DNA of 64,000 nucleotides from Streptosporangium violaceochromogenes (GCF_014654615.1 NZ_BNBB01000009.1:124001-188000), one strand, 5' to 3'. Positions 17,775 to 26,800 are shown, counted from the first letter of the stretch. The notes: a model not told the origin generated them from the letters alone. A program made the numbers and translations.

Positions 17775-17800
17775 GGGCCCCTCCGGGGCCGGAGGGGCCC
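17775..17800. terminator. Perfect 10-bp hairpin after the dynamin operon
   Basis: GGGCCCCTCC (17775-17784) pairs perfectly with GGAGGGGCCC (17791-17800) around a six-base loop, beginning immediately after the stop codon. Confidence 0.75.
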
Positions 17801-17863
17801 CGCCCAGGAAGACGCCGCCCGGAAAAGCCCGGCGGGCGGGGCCTCGTACGGGCGCAGAGGCGC

Positions 17864-17893
17864 CCCCTCTGCCGGGGAGGCCCGGCAGAGGGG
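17864..17893. terminator. Perfect 13-bp hairpin after the Hsp70-like gene
   Basis: CCCCTCTGCCGGG (17864-17876) pairs with CCCGGCAGAGGGG (17881-17893) around a GAGG loop, 15 bases past the stop of the leftward Hsp70-like gene. Together with 17775-17800 it insulates the two convergent units. Confidence 0.75.
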
Positions 17894-17908
17894 AGGTGCC
17901 GGGGGGGC

Positions 17909-20437
17909 TCACAGCGGGAGGTGCACCAGGGCGGCGGGCCGGTCGCGGGCGGTCCCGGCGGTGTCGCCGGGACGGTGCAGGCAGAGCAGGCCCGTGGGCA
18001 CCCGGGCGACCGGCTCGAACATGCCCGGGGTGCGGTGCACCTCCCGCGCGCCGCCGGGGGTGACGTGCAGAAGCCTGCTGCGGCCCGCGTCGTGCATGGT
18101 CATCCACATCGAGTCGCCGTCGGCGACCAGGCGCGGGCGCTCCCAGCGGTGCCGGGAGGTCAGGTGGCCGGCCAGGGTCGCCGACTGCTTGCCCATCAGG
18201 AACTCCACCGTGTGGGATCGGGGTTCGAAGATCCCGACCGACCAGCCCCGGGCGGGGCTCACCTGGTCGGCGCCGACGGCGTAGATCTGCCTTCCGGCCG
18301 GGAACCAGCGCAGGGCGCCGGCTCGGGGCCGGGGCATGACCAGCTTGGTCTGGCCGTCCGCGGTGTCGGCCTCCAGCCCGGCCGAGGTGGAGGCGAACCA
18401 CCTGCCGTTGTGCAGGACCATCTGGTGAAGCCAGCTGCGCCCGGGCTCGCGCACCGCCGGGCGCACGACGCCCCCGGGGTCGACCAGGCACAGCACCTGC
18501 CACGGCCTGAAGTCCTGGTGCCTGTTGTGGAACATGGGCTTGGCGCTGCTGAACTGCCCGAGCACCACCGTGCAGCCCGGCGCGCCCACCGAGGGCGCGG
18601 GCTCGGTGCCGCCGGGCCCCTCCTGGTCGATGAGCCGCCGCAGCCTGTTGTCCTCGTTGACGAACCACTGGGAGTGGGGACCGAGGTCGCGCGGCTGGGG
18701 AGGCGCGAAGAGGAACCCGCCGCCCAGGTCCAGTTCGATCATCGCCAGCTGCCCGGTCTCCCCCCACGGCAGGCCCATGGTGGTGTCGACCGCGAGGGGC
18801 TGGCGGGGGGCGAAGAAGACCCACGCCGTACGGCCGTGCGCGATCACGACCGGGTTGCCCCACACCTGGAGCGGATGGGTGCCCCGGATGGCCAGGTCGG
18901 GGGTGAGCGTGCGGACCAGCACCTGCGCCGGGCCGACCTGCTCCACCGCGGCGACACCCTCGCCCGACGCGGCCCACTCCACCAGCCTGCCCACGCCCAG
19001 CTCGCGGTCGTGACGGCCCTCGACCCCGTCGAGCCTGCGCAGAAGGTGACCGTTCTCGAACGCCTGGTGGACGAAGACCCGGCCCGCCTCGGCGCGTGCC
19101 TCCAGGACGGCGTCCATCACCTTCTCGATCCCCCTGGCGGTGGGCCCGCCCGGGGCCCGGCCGTTGCCGCCGGCGGCGACCGGGTGCCCTGCGGTGGCGC
19201 CGGGGCCCGCCGGGACCCGGTGGCCTCCGGTCGGGCCGCCCGCGGGCCCCGTGGGGGGAAGACCGGCCTGCGGGCCGGTCCCGGGGCCGGGGAGCCGGTG
19301 CGGGCCGGTCCCGGGGGCCGGCCGCCCCGTGCCGTTGGCGGCGCCGGTGTCGCGGTGCTCGACCTTGAGCTTCCAGGCGAGCTGCGCGGCGCCGTAGGCG
19401 ACGACGATCTTCGGGTCGTCGTAGGTGCGCACCCGGTCGCCGAGGCGGTCGCGCACGGCCCGCTGGACCAGGGGCATCCGGCTGGCTCCTCCCGTCATGA
19501 ACACCGCGGCCAGCTCGTCCGTCCCGACCCCGGCGCCGTGGATCGTCTCGCCGAGGATGTCGACCGTCTTGAGGATCTCCGTCCCGATGAGCTCCTCCAG
19601 GTCGCCCCTGCCGATGTGCACGTCCTCGTTGACGCCGACCACGTAGTGGGAGGAGGTGTCGAACTTCGACAGGGCCTCCTTCGCCTCCCGGGCCATCTTG
19701 AGCAGGTCGGCGGCGTAGCTCACGTAGCGGCGCTCGGGGTTGGTGGTCACCTGCCGCCACCATTCGGCGTCCAGGCGCTCGATCTGCGTCCCGAAGAAGG
19801 TGAAGACCCGCTCGTCGAAGCCCTCCCCGCCGATCTCGTCGCTGCCTCCGGGCTCGCCGACGACCTTGAAGTCGGTGCCGTCCACGGTGAGCACGGCGGC
19901 GTCGAACGTGCCGCCGCCCAGGTCGTAGACGGCCAGGTGTGACCCGCCCTCGGCCCACCCGGCGGAGGCGAAGTAGCGGGCCGAGGCGACGGGCTCGTCG
20001 ATGAGCACGATGCGCACGCCGCGCACGACCCGCCGGGCGGCGGCCAGCAGCACCTCCTTGCGGTCCGCGCCCCAGGCGACCGGGTGGGTCAGCGCGACGC
20101 AGTCGGGCGCCGCCCCGTCGAACCGGCGCCGGCCCTCGCTGACGAACAGTTCGAGCAGCGCCGCCATGGCGTCGGCGACGTCCACCGGGACCCCGCCCAG
20201 AAGCATCCGTCCCCGGCCGACGTAGCGTTTGGGATTGCGCTCGACGCGTTCGGGGCTGATCGCGATCCCGCGCTGGGCGATCCGGCCCGCCACCAGGGTG
20301 CCGCGCTCGTCGAGCATGACGGCCGAGGGAATGCGCCGCTCGCCTTCGACCTCCAGGACGTCGAAGCGTCCCTCGGCGGCTATGACACCGGCGGAGAAGC
20401 TCGTCCCGAGATCGACACCGAGGCACCACTGCGCCAT
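17909..20437 (-). CDS. Hsp70-family ATPase fused to a propeller-like C-terminal region
   Basis: 842 residues from ATG 20437 (GAGGAG upstream). Residues 1-360 are an Hsp70/actin-fold ATPase: CLGVDLGTSFSAG (phosphate 1), AVYDLGGGTFDAAVL (171-185, phosphate 2), VFMTGGASRMPLVQ (adenosine). A Gly/Pro linker runs 361-435. The C-terminal 400 residues show no DnaK substrate-binding beta-sandwich or lid. They have repeated short strands with Trp/Phe and DG turns (QVWGNPVVIAHGRTAWVFF, VLHNGRWFASTSAGLE, VADGDSMWMTMHDAG), which suggests a beta-propeller. So it is unlikely to be a general chaperone. It converges on the dynamin operon and a GrpE-like protein is encoded nearby, a plausible exchange factor. 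Confidence 0.85.
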   Translation of the reverse strand: MAQWCLGVDLGTSFSAGVIAAEGRFDVLEVEGERRIPSAVMLDERGTLVAGRIAQRGIAISPERVERNPKRYVGRGRMLLGGVPVDVADAMAALLELFVSEGRRRFDGAAPDCVALTHPVAWGADRKEVLLAAARRVVRGVRIVLIDEPVASARYFASAGWAEGGSHLAVYDLGGGTFDAAVLTVDGTDFKVVGEPGGSDEIGGEGFDERVFTFFGTQIERLDAEWWRQVTTNPERRYVSYAADLLKMAREAKEALSKFDTSSHYVVGVNEDVHIGRGDLEELIGTEILKTVDILGETIHGAGVGTDELAAVFMTGGASRMPLVQRAVRDRLGDRVRTYDDPKIVVAYGAAQLAWKLKVEHRDTGAANGTGRPAPGTGPHRLPGPGTGPQAGLPPTGPAGGPTGGHRVPAGPGATAGHPVAAGGNGRAPGGPTARGIEKVMDAVLEARAEAGRVFVHQAFENGHLLRRLDGVEGRHDRELGVGRLVEWAASGEGVAAVEQVGPAQVLVRTLTPDLAIRGTHPLQVWGNPVVIAHGRTAWVFFAPRQPLAVDTTMGLPWGETGQLAMIELDLGGGFLFAPPQPRDLGPHSQWFVNEDNRLRRLIDQEGPGGTEPAPSVGAPGCTVVLGQFSSAKPMFHNRHQDFRPWQVLCLVDPGGVVRPAVREPGRSWLHQMVLHNGRWFASTSAGLEADTADGQTKLVMPRPRAGALRWFPAGRQIYAVGADQVSPARGWSVGIFEPRSHTVEFLMGKQSATLAGHLTSRHRWERPRLVADGDSMWMTMHDAGRSRLLHVTPGGAREVHRTPGMFEPVARVPTGLLCLHRPGDTAGTARDRPAALVHLPL

Positions 20438-20678
20438 TTCCCACTCCTCGTAGAGGCCGTAGAGGCGAACCCGAGCGGCCCGCGTTCGACAGGCCGCGTC
20501 CCGGCCGCGGGCGGGCACGCCGGGAACGATCCGGACACGCGGGAGGGGCGAGGGGGATCGTCGGGGTCAGTCCGGGCGGGAAGGCACCATCTTACGGTTC
20601 GCGGTGGGCGGGCGATGTCCGCGCGGCCCCGGGGGGTGGAACGCGGACGGCATCCGCCTCCCGCCCCGCGGTCCCGTC

Positions 20679-21623
20679 TCAGCCTCCGTCGCCTCCGTCG
20701 CCCCGGGCGCCGGAGGGGCGGGTGGCCAGGGCGGCGAGAACCTTGGCGAAGTCCTTCGGCGGGGCCACCACCAGCCGGGTCTGGCCGTCCTGGCTGACGA
20801 GGTCGGCCCGGATGAGGGTGAGGCGGCCGTCACGCCACCAGTAGACCTGCGGGCTGAGCGTGTCGCCCCCGCGGTCGCACTCGCGCTGGGCGAACAGCCG
20901 CATCCGCTCGATCGCGCGGACGACGCCGATGGTCTCCACCGGGTGGACGACCATCGTGGCGGGAGCGGGCAGTGCCACGAGCGCGCCGTCGGCGGGCAGG
21001 GGCATGTAGTGCTCCAGGCGGCGCAGGTGGGCCGCGGCGCTCACCGTCGTCCCGCTCAGCCGCCAGGCCGCCACCCCGCCGAGGTCGGACTCGGTGACGG
21101 TCAGCCGCTCCTCCCGGTGGGCGTTGGCCAGGGCCTCCTCCAGTGCCTGGGCCGGGGTGATCGGCCAGCAGCCGACCTCCTCGGGGCGGACCGGGCGCCT
21201 GACCGTGCCGTGCCCGACGGTGAGCACCTCGACCAGGTCGGCGGCGAGGTGGCGGCCGACCACGCGGGCCGGCTCCAGGTCGTCGCCGAACCGGACCCGG
21301 GTCCGCAGCAGCGGGCGGACCTGGGCCAGGTCGCAGGCGTCGAAGGGCTCGTCGGCCGCGGCCAGGGTGTGGGACAGGTGCTCCGAGACGAGAGTCGGCC
21401 AGTCCTCCCGCGAGCGGCGGCGCGCCTCGGCCCGCAGCCCGGCCAGCCGCACCACGACGCGGCGGGGACCCGACAGGGTCAGCGTGCCGCCGTCGGGGGC
21501 GAAGGCGCAGGCGTACCCCAGGCTGTCGGCGACCAGGGCGAGGAGGGAGTCGAGATCGACCTCCTCGACCGGGCGCGGGGGTCTTTCGGTCTTCCGGTCA
21601 CGGTGCCGCCGGAACAGCCTCAC
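20679..21623 (-). CDS. Conserved hypothetical protein, possibly DUF1444/YtpQ-like
   Basis: 314 residues, basic N-terminus (MRLFRRHRDRKTERPP) and no signal or membrane segment. The pattern ALVADSLGYACAFAPDGGTL, then VRLAGLRAEARRRS with a helical LVSEHLSHTL, then VTESDLGGVAAW after ALEEALANAHREE, recalls the DUF1444 family, but this is weak. Its C-terminal segment WWRDGRLTLIRADLVSQDGQ reads as beta strands. It lies 241 bases upstream of the Hsp70-like gene on the same strand and may belong to the same regulon. The function is unknown. Confidence 0.65.
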   Translation of the reverse strand: MRLFRRHRDRKTERPPRPVEEVDLDSLLALVADSLGYACAFAPDGGTLTLSGPRRVVVRLAGLRAEARRRSREDWPTLVSEHLSHTLAAADEPFDACDLAQVRPLLRTRVRFGDDLEPARVVGRHLAADLVEVLTVGHGTVRRPVRPEEVGCWPITPAQALEEALANAHREERLTVTESDLGGVAAWRLSGTTVSAAAHLRRLEHYMPLPADGALVALPAPATMVVHPVETIGVVRAIERMRLFAQRECDRGGDTLSPQVYWWRDGRLTLIRADLVSQDGQTRLVVAPPKDFAKVLAALATRPSGARGDGGDGG

Positions 21624-21663
21624 GCATCCATCCCCTTCCGCCGCGTTCCTCCTAGGTCCGCAC

Positions 21664-22611
21664 CTAGACTGCCTCCACGGAGCCGGTGATTGAGCCAGTC
21701 AAAGAGCACGATTGTGCATCAATAGCACCAAATGCCCCCAATAGCACACTGAACTGTGGCGTTCCGTGCCCCACGGGAAGCCCGGCGATCACCGGCACCC
21801 CCAGCGGCGCGAGCCGCTCCTCCAGCACCGGACAGGGATCGCCGCAGCCCACCCACGAGCCCAGCGCGAACCCCGCCGCCCCCTCCAGCGCCCCCGACCC
21901 GAGCAGCTGGGTGAGCATCCGGTCGATCCGGTAGGGGGCCTCCCCGACGTCCTCCAGGAACACGATGGCGCCCCGCGCCCTCAGGGCGTACGGCGTGCCG
22001 CACAGCGCGGCCAGCAGGCTGAGGTTGCCGCCGGTGACCGGGGCGGTCACCGCGCCCGGGACGATCACCCGGTCCCCGCGCACCGGGGCGGGGTCGCCGA
22101 ACAGGGCGGAGGCGAGATGCCCGAAGCTCTCGGCGTCGGGCCCTTCGGGGTCGCTGATCGTGGCACAGGCCGGCATCGGACCGAACCACGAGGCGACGCC
22201 CAGCTCGACGGCGAAGGCCCGGTGCAGCGCGGTGACGTCGCTGGAGCCGACCAGCGCCTTGGGGGCCGCGGCCCGCATGGCCGGCCAGTCGAGCAGGTCG
22301 AGGAGACGGGTGGCGCCGTAGCCTCCCCGGGCGCAGAACACCCCGGCCACGGCCGGATCGCACCACGCCTCCTGAAGGTCGGCGGCGCGCGCGGCGTCGG
22401 AGCCGGCCAGATAGCGGTCGCGGTCAAGAACGTGCGCCCCGGTGACGACCTTCAGGCCCAGGCCCTCCAGCACCCGCATACCGCGTGCCAGCCGTACCGG
22501 GTCGGGGGGGCCGCAGGGCGCGACGACCGCCACGACGTCGCCCGGGCGCAGCCGGGGCGGGACGATCGCGCCCTCCCGCCCGGCCGGGTTTGGCGTGACC
22601 GGTTCGCTCAC
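21664..22611 (-). CDS. LD-carboxypeptidase (peptidase family S66)
   Basis: 315 residues. RPGDVVAVVAPCGPPDP opens the N-terminal domain; CARGGYGATRLLDLLDW and VGSSDVTALH (nucleophilic Ser) are the S66 hallmarks. GNLSLLAALCGTPYAL with FLEDVGEAPYRIDRML, and LPVGHGTPQFSVLLG near the end, complete the family pattern. It removes the terminal D-Ala from tetrapeptide stems in murein recycling; microcin-C immunity MccF belongs to the same family. The last 30 codons are visibly AT-richer than the rest. No signal peptide, so cytosolic. Confidence 0.92.
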   Translation of the reverse strand: MSEPVTPNPAGREGAIVPPRLRPGDVVAVVAPCGPPDPVRLARGMRVLEGLGLKVVTGAHVLDRDRYLAGSDAARAADLQEAWCDPAVAGVFCARGGYGATRLLDLLDWPAMRAAAPKALVGSSDVTALHRAFAVELGVASWFGPMPACATISDPEGPDAESFGHLASALFGDPAPVRGDRVIVPGAVTAPVTGGNLSLLAALCGTPYALRARGAIVFLEDVGEAPYRIDRMLTQLLGSGALEGAAGFALGSWVGCGDPCPVLEERLAPLGVPVIAGLPVGHGTPQFSVLLGAFGAIDAQSCSLTGSITGSVEAV

Positions 22612-22641
22612 CCCTCAAACGGTGCCACACTGGGCTCACAT

Positions 22642-23523
22642 ATGCGACCTCCGACCCACATCCTCGTGGTCAACGGCATCAAGGTCCGTCGTCCGGTGTT
22701 CGTGCTCGCCGCCCCGCACTCCGGATCGGACCTGCTTGCGCGTGCCCTCAAGCGCTCCCCCGGCTTCCATGTCACGATGGGCCGCGCCTCGGTGGCGCAC
22801 GTCGTGTACGCCTTCGCCCGGCGCCCCTCCATCACCCGCCGGGGAATGGGCGCCACCCGGGTGCTCCGCGACGCCTTGGCCGAGTCATGGCAGATCGTCC
22901 CCGGCGCCTGCCGGGAGTGCCCCGCCCCCTGCCGGGAGGCGGGGGGCGTGACCGAGGCCGGCCCGTGCGCGACCCCCGGCACGGTGTCCCGGTTCGGTGA
23001 CGCCAGCCCCGACCTGATCTACAGTGCCCCGGTGCTGCTGCAGGCCTTCCCCGACGCGCGGTTCGTCCAGCTCATCAGGGACGGCCGCGACGTGACCGCC
23101 GACATGCTGGCCGACCCGGCGACCCTGGCGTGGTTCAAGCCGGCCATGCTGAGCGACGAGACCGAGTTTCCCAACCCGTTCCTGGGCGTCAACTCCGGCG
23201 CGCACGGCGACCGCTGGAAGGCCATGCCCACGGCGGGCAAGTGCGCGCTGCGCTGGCGCAGCGCGGTCCGGCTGTCGGCCACGCTGCGCCAGGAGCTCCC
23301 CCGCGAGCAGCTGCTCACCCTGCGCTACGAGGACCTGGTCACCGCCCCCGCCGACGCGGTGGAGGGACTGTCTGCCTTCCTCTCGACCCGGATCTCCAAG
23401 GTCGCCCTGTACGGCAGGAAGGTGCCGCGGGTCGGCGTGTGGCGTACCCGCCTGCGCGGCACGGACGCCGAGCTGGTGGAGAAGGTGGCCCGCGAGGAGC
23501 TCAACCGCCTGGGATACCGGTGA
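22642..23523 (+). CDS. Sulfotransferase family protein
   Basis: 293 residues. PVFVLAAPHSGSDLLARAL is the 5'-phosphosulfate-binding loop and RFVQLIRDGRDVTADM the 3'-phosphate-binding region of PAPS-dependent sulfotransferases; LLTLRYEDLVTAPADAVEGL is the usual later segment. An inserted Cys cluster (CRECPAPCREAGG ... CATP) near residue 95 is less usual and might bind metal. The acceptor is unknown; actinobacterial relatives act on glycolipids or natural products. It is divergent from the LD-carboxypeptidase gene. Confidence 0.85.
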   Translation: MRPPTHILVVNGIKVRRPVFVLAAPHSGSDLLARALKRSPGFHVTMGRASVAHVVYAFARRPSITRRGMGATRVLRDALAESWQIVPGACRECPAPCREAGGVTEAGPCATPGTVSRFGDASPDLIYSAPVLLQAFPDARFVQLIRDGRDVTADMLADPATLAWFKPAMLSDETEFPNPFLGVNSGAHGDRWKAMPTAGKCALRWRSAVRLSATLRQELPREQLLTLRYEDLVTAPADAVEGLSAFLSTRISKVALYGRKVPRVGVWRTRLRGTDAELVEKVAREELNRLGYR

Positions 23524-23599
23524 GCCCGCCGGGGTCACGGCCCGGGTTTCGTGGCGGGGCCGCGCAGGAACCGGCCGGTACCGGTGAGCCTCGCCGGGG

Positions 23600-25474
23600 T
23601 CACGGCTCGGAGCTGAACTGGGTGCGGTAGAGCTCGGCGTACAGGGCGCCCCGGGCCAGCAGTTCCTCGTGCCGGCCGCTCTCCACGACACGGCCGTCCT
23701 GGACCACCAGGATCTGGTCGGCCTCGCGGACCGTGGAGAGGCGGTGCGCGATGACCAACGAGGTCCGTCCGGCCAGCGCGCTCTTCAGCGCCCGCTGGAC
23801 GGCCGCCTCGGACTCGGAGTCCAGGTGTGCGGTGGCCTCGTCGAGCACGACCACCCGGGGCGCCTTGAGCAGCAGTCTCGCCAGGGCCAGGCGCTGCTTC
23901 TCACCGCCCGACAGCCGGTGCCCCCGGTCGCCCACCACGGTCCGCAGCCCCTCGGGAAGGCTCTCGACCAGGTCGGCGATGTGCGCCGCGCGCAGGGCCT
24001 CCCAGATCTCCTCCTCACCCGCCCCCGGCCTGGCGTAGGTCAGGTTGGCCTCGATGGTGTCGTGGAACAGGTGGGCGTCCTGGGTGACCACGCCCACGGT
24101 GTCGCGCAGGGAGGCGAGGGTGGCGTCCCGCACGTCCAGGCCGTTGATCCGCACCGCGCCCGCGCTCACGTCGTAGAGGCGGGTGACCAGGCTCGTGACG
24201 GTCGTCTTGCCCGCCCCGGAGGGGCCGACGAGCGCGACCATCTCGCCGGGGCGGGCGGTGAACCCGACCCCGCGCAGCACCTCCTGGCCGGGACCGGCGT
24301 CCGGGCGCGCCACGGCCTCCAGCGAGGCCAGCGAGACCTCGGAGGCGGCGGGGTAGGTGAACCGGACGTCGTCGAACTCGACGGTGGCGGGCCCCTCCGG
24401 CACCTCCGCGGCACCGGGACGCTCGGCGACCATCGGCGTGAGGTCGAGCACCTCGAAGACCCGGTCGAAACTCACCAGGGCGGTCATCACGTCCACGTGC
24501 ACGTTGGACAGGCTCGTCAGGGGGCCGTACAGCCGCATCAGCAGGGCGGCGAGCGCGACCAGGGTGCCGAGCTCGAAGGCGCCGTCGACGACCAGCAGGC
24601 CGCCCGCGCCGTACACCAGGGCGGTGGCCAGGGCGGCGACCAGCCCCAGCGCGACCCGGAACACCGTTCCGTACATGCCGGCGGTGACGCCGACGTCGCG
24701 CACGCGCCCGGCCCGGAGGCCGAAGGAGGCCGCCTCGTCGGCGGGCCGGCCGTACAGCTTGGCGACCGTCGCGCCGGCGACGTTGAACCGCTCGGTCATC
24801 ATCGAGCTCATCTCGGCGTTGAGCTCCATCTGCTCACGGGTCAGGCTCGACATCCTCCCGCCGACCCACCTGGCGGGCAGGACGAAGACCGGCAGCAGGA
24901 CGAGCGCGACGACCGTGATCTGCCAGGACAGGGCCAGCATGGCGCCGAGCACCAGCACCAGCGTCACGACGTTGGACACGACCGACGACAGCGTGCTCGT
25001 GAGCGCCCGCTGCGCGCCGATCACGTCGCCGTTGAGACGGGAGACCAGGGCGCCGGTCTGCGTGCGTGTGAAGAAGGCCACGGGCATGCGCTGCACGTGG
25101 TCGAAGACCTCGGTGCGCAGGGTGTAGATGAGGCCCTCGCCGACCCGCGCCGAAAACCAGCGCTGGGCCAGGGTGAGCGCGGCGTCGGCCGCCGCGAGGA
25201 GCGCGATGACCGCCGCGAGGGTGACCACGACGCCCGCGCGTCTCGGGACGATCCCGTCGTCGATGATCGCCTTCATCAGCAGGGGGTTGGCGATCGCGAC
25301 GACCGAGCCGGCCACCACCAGGGCGAGGAAGGCCGCGATGTGCCGCGCGAACGGCCGCGCGTAGCGCGCGATGCGTCTCACCGTACCGGGGGTGAGGCGT
25401 TCCTTGGTCACCGAGTTGTCACGTCGCAGCGAGCGCATCGCCTGGGAGCCGAAGTCCCCGCCCATCATCGCCAT
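23600..25474 (-). CDS. ABC transporter, fused permease and ATPase (type IV exporter)
   Basis: 624 residues. The first 350 hold six membrane helices (IAAFLALVVAGSVVAIANPL onward), followed by the ATPase domain: GPSGAGKTT (Walker A), LSGGEKQRLALARLL (signature), VVVLDEATAHLDSE (Walker B and D-loop). As a half-transporter it should act as a homodimer, exporting lipids, drugs or peptides; no neighbouring half-transporter exists. The ATG follows AGGAGG closely (4 bases), so a Met two codons later is possible. Confidence 0.92.
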   Translation of the reverse strand: MAMMGGDFGSQAMRSLRRDNSVTKERLTPGTVRRIARYARPFARHIAAFLALVVAGSVVAIANPLLMKAIIDDGIVPRRAGVVVTLAAVIALLAAADAALTLAQRWFSARVGEGLIYTLRTEVFDHVQRMPVAFFTRTQTGALVSRLNGDVIGAQRALTSTLSSVVSNVVTLVLVLGAMLALSWQITVVALVLLPVFVLPARWVGGRMSSLTREQMELNAEMSSMMTERFNVAGATVAKLYGRPADEAASFGLRAGRVRDVGVTAGMYGTVFRVALGLVAALATALVYGAGGLLVVDGAFELGTLVALAALLMRLYGPLTSLSNVHVDVMTALVSFDRVFEVLDLTPMVAERPGAAEVPEGPATVEFDDVRFTYPAASEVSLASLEAVARPDAGPGQEVLRGVGFTARPGEMVALVGPSGAGKTTVTSLVTRLYDVSAGAVRINGLDVRDATLASLRDTVGVVTQDAHLFHDTIEANLTYARPGAGEEEIWEALRAAHIADLVESLPEGLRTVVGDRGHRLSGGEKQRLALARLLLKAPRVVVLDEATAHLDSESEAAVQRALKSALAGRTSLVIAHRLSTVREADQILVVQDGRVVESGRHEELLARGALYAELYRTQFSSEP

Positions 25475-25525
25475 CTGGCCTCCTCTCCCGCTGCGAGCGC
25501 CGGGAGGGGCCGGCTCATTCCCCCG

Positions 25526-26335
25526 TCAGCTCCGGGCGAACAGCGCCTTGACGCGCGCGGCCTGCTCGTGGCGTTCGGCGGCGCTCTGCTCCTCCAGCGT
25601 CCGGCCCGGGGCCCCGTGAAGCAGCCGTTTGGTCGCCGTCGCGGCGTCCCTGGGGGTCGCCAGCAGCGCGGCGGCCAGGTCGCGGACGGCCTCCGTCAGC
25701 TCTCCGGGGGCGACGACCAATTCGGCCAGGCCGATACGGGCCGCCTCCTCGGCCGCCACGGTGCGGGCGGTGAGGCAGATCTCGACGGCCCTGGAGGGCC
25801 CCACCAGGTCGACCAGCGGCTTGGTGCCGGTCAGGTCGGGGACCAGCCCGAGGGCGGGCTCTTTCATGCACAATTGGGCGTCGTCGGCCAGGACCCGCAG
25901 GTCACAGGCGAGAGCCAGCTGGAATCCGGCGCCGATCGCGTGTCCCTGGACGGCGGCGACGGAGACGATCTCAGGACGTCGCAGCCACAGGAATCCCCGC
26001 TGGGCCTGTGCTATCCGTTGTTCGAGCGCGGGGCCGTCGAGTGTGGCGACGGCCGCGAACGAACCTTGACCGGGAACCCCTTCGGGGGTGAACATCCGCA
26101 GGTCGATGCCTGCCGAGAAGGACGGCCCCTCACCTCGGATCACGACGACTCTCACCTGCCCCGGCAGGGTGTCACCGATGTCGGCCAGTGCCGACCAGGT
26201 GGCGAACGTCTGTGCGTTCCGCCTCTCCGGCCGGTCCAGCGTGATCGTCGCGATCTCGCCGTCCACCTCGAAGCGCAGACCGGCCTCCGTGAAAGAGACC
26301 TGCTCCGCACCTCCCCCGATCGTCGCTTCCGCCAT
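25526..26335 (-). CDS. Enoyl-CoA hydratase/isomerase family protein
   Basis: 269 residues, crotonase fold. ATITLDRPERRNAQTF opens it; VVIRGEGPSFSAGIDLRMF and AAVQGHAIGAGFQLALACDL form the oxyanion hole. The catalytic glutamate position is served around KEPALGLVPDL. It likely acts in fatty-acid or branched-chain acyl-CoA degradation; the exact reaction cannot be read. It lies upstream, with the small HTH gene, of nothing obviously co-functional. A rarer start at an internal GTG would trim 13 residues. Confidence 0.88.
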   Translation of the reverse strand: MAEATIGGGAEQVSFTEAGLRFEVDGEIATITLDRPERRNAQTFATWSALADIGDTLPGQVRVVVIRGEGPSFSAGIDLRMFTPEGVPGQGSFAAVATLDGPALEQRIAQAQRGFLWLRRPEIVSVAAVQGHAIGAGFQLALACDLRVLADDAQLCMKEPALGLVPDLTGTKPLVDLVGPSRAVEICLTARTVAAEEAARIGLAELVVAPGELTEAVRDLAAALLATPRDAATATKRLLHGAPGRTLEEQSAAERHEQAARVKALFARS

Positions 26336-26470
26336 CGCCCGTTCTCCAGCCTGTCGCCTGTGCGTCTCGCCCGAGCCTATCGATTCTCTAGAAGGAGGTT
26401 CTACAGGCCCGAGCGGGACGTATCAGCGTGGAGGACGAGCGGCTGCGGTCGCGCGTTTCCCCGAGGCGGG

Positions 26471-26686
26471 TCAGCGCTTCGACTTACCCCGGGTGGCTCC
26501 ACCACGCCCGCGCAGAGTCACACCGGACTCGCTCAGGATGCGGTGAATGAAGCCGTATGACCTGCCGGTCGAAGCGGCGAGGGCCCGGATGCTCTCACCC
26601 GCGCCGTAGCGCTTCTTCAGATCGGCGGCCAGCTTTTCACGGTCGGCCCCGGTTACCCGGGTGCCCTTCTTGAGAGTCTCGGCCAC
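26471..26686 (-). CDS. Small helix-turn-helix protein
   Basis: 71 residues starting with GTG behind a perfect AGGAGG. The core REKLAADLKKRYGAGESIRA, then STGRSYGFIHRILSESG, is a resolvase/homeodomain-like HTH, with a basic RGRGGATRGKSKR tail. Very similar short proteins recur in Streptomyces and relatives beside enoyl-CoA hydratase and ABC-F genes (from memory). Its regulatory target is unknown. It is probably a DNA-binding protein, given the basic ends. Confidence 0.82.
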   Translation of the reverse strand: MAETLKKGTRVTGADREKLAADLKKRYGAGESIRALAASTGRSYGFIHRILSESGVTLRGRGGATRGKSKR

Positions 26687-26800
26687 GAGTACCTCCTGTA
26701 GTGCCAGACTTCCGCAGCGTTACTCACGCCATGATCAGTCATTTCAGCGAGATCGGCTACCTACTCCACGGGAAAAGATCCGTACCCGCTCAAATTAAGA

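Noticed and set aside
15761-19942. Very long open frame on the plus strand (about 1390 codons)
   Set aside because: It is read in the wrong frame across the second dynamin gene and antisense to the Hsp70 gene; composition is Arg/Gly/Pro filler with no domain. It results from high GC.
17400-20444. Long open frame on the minus strand through the Hsp70 gene and into the dynamin
   Set aside because: Out of frame with the clear Hsp70 motifs and of filler composition.
23669-26560. Long plus-strand open frame over the ABC exporter and enoyl-CoA hydratase genes
   Set aside because: Antisense shadow of two well-recognised genes.
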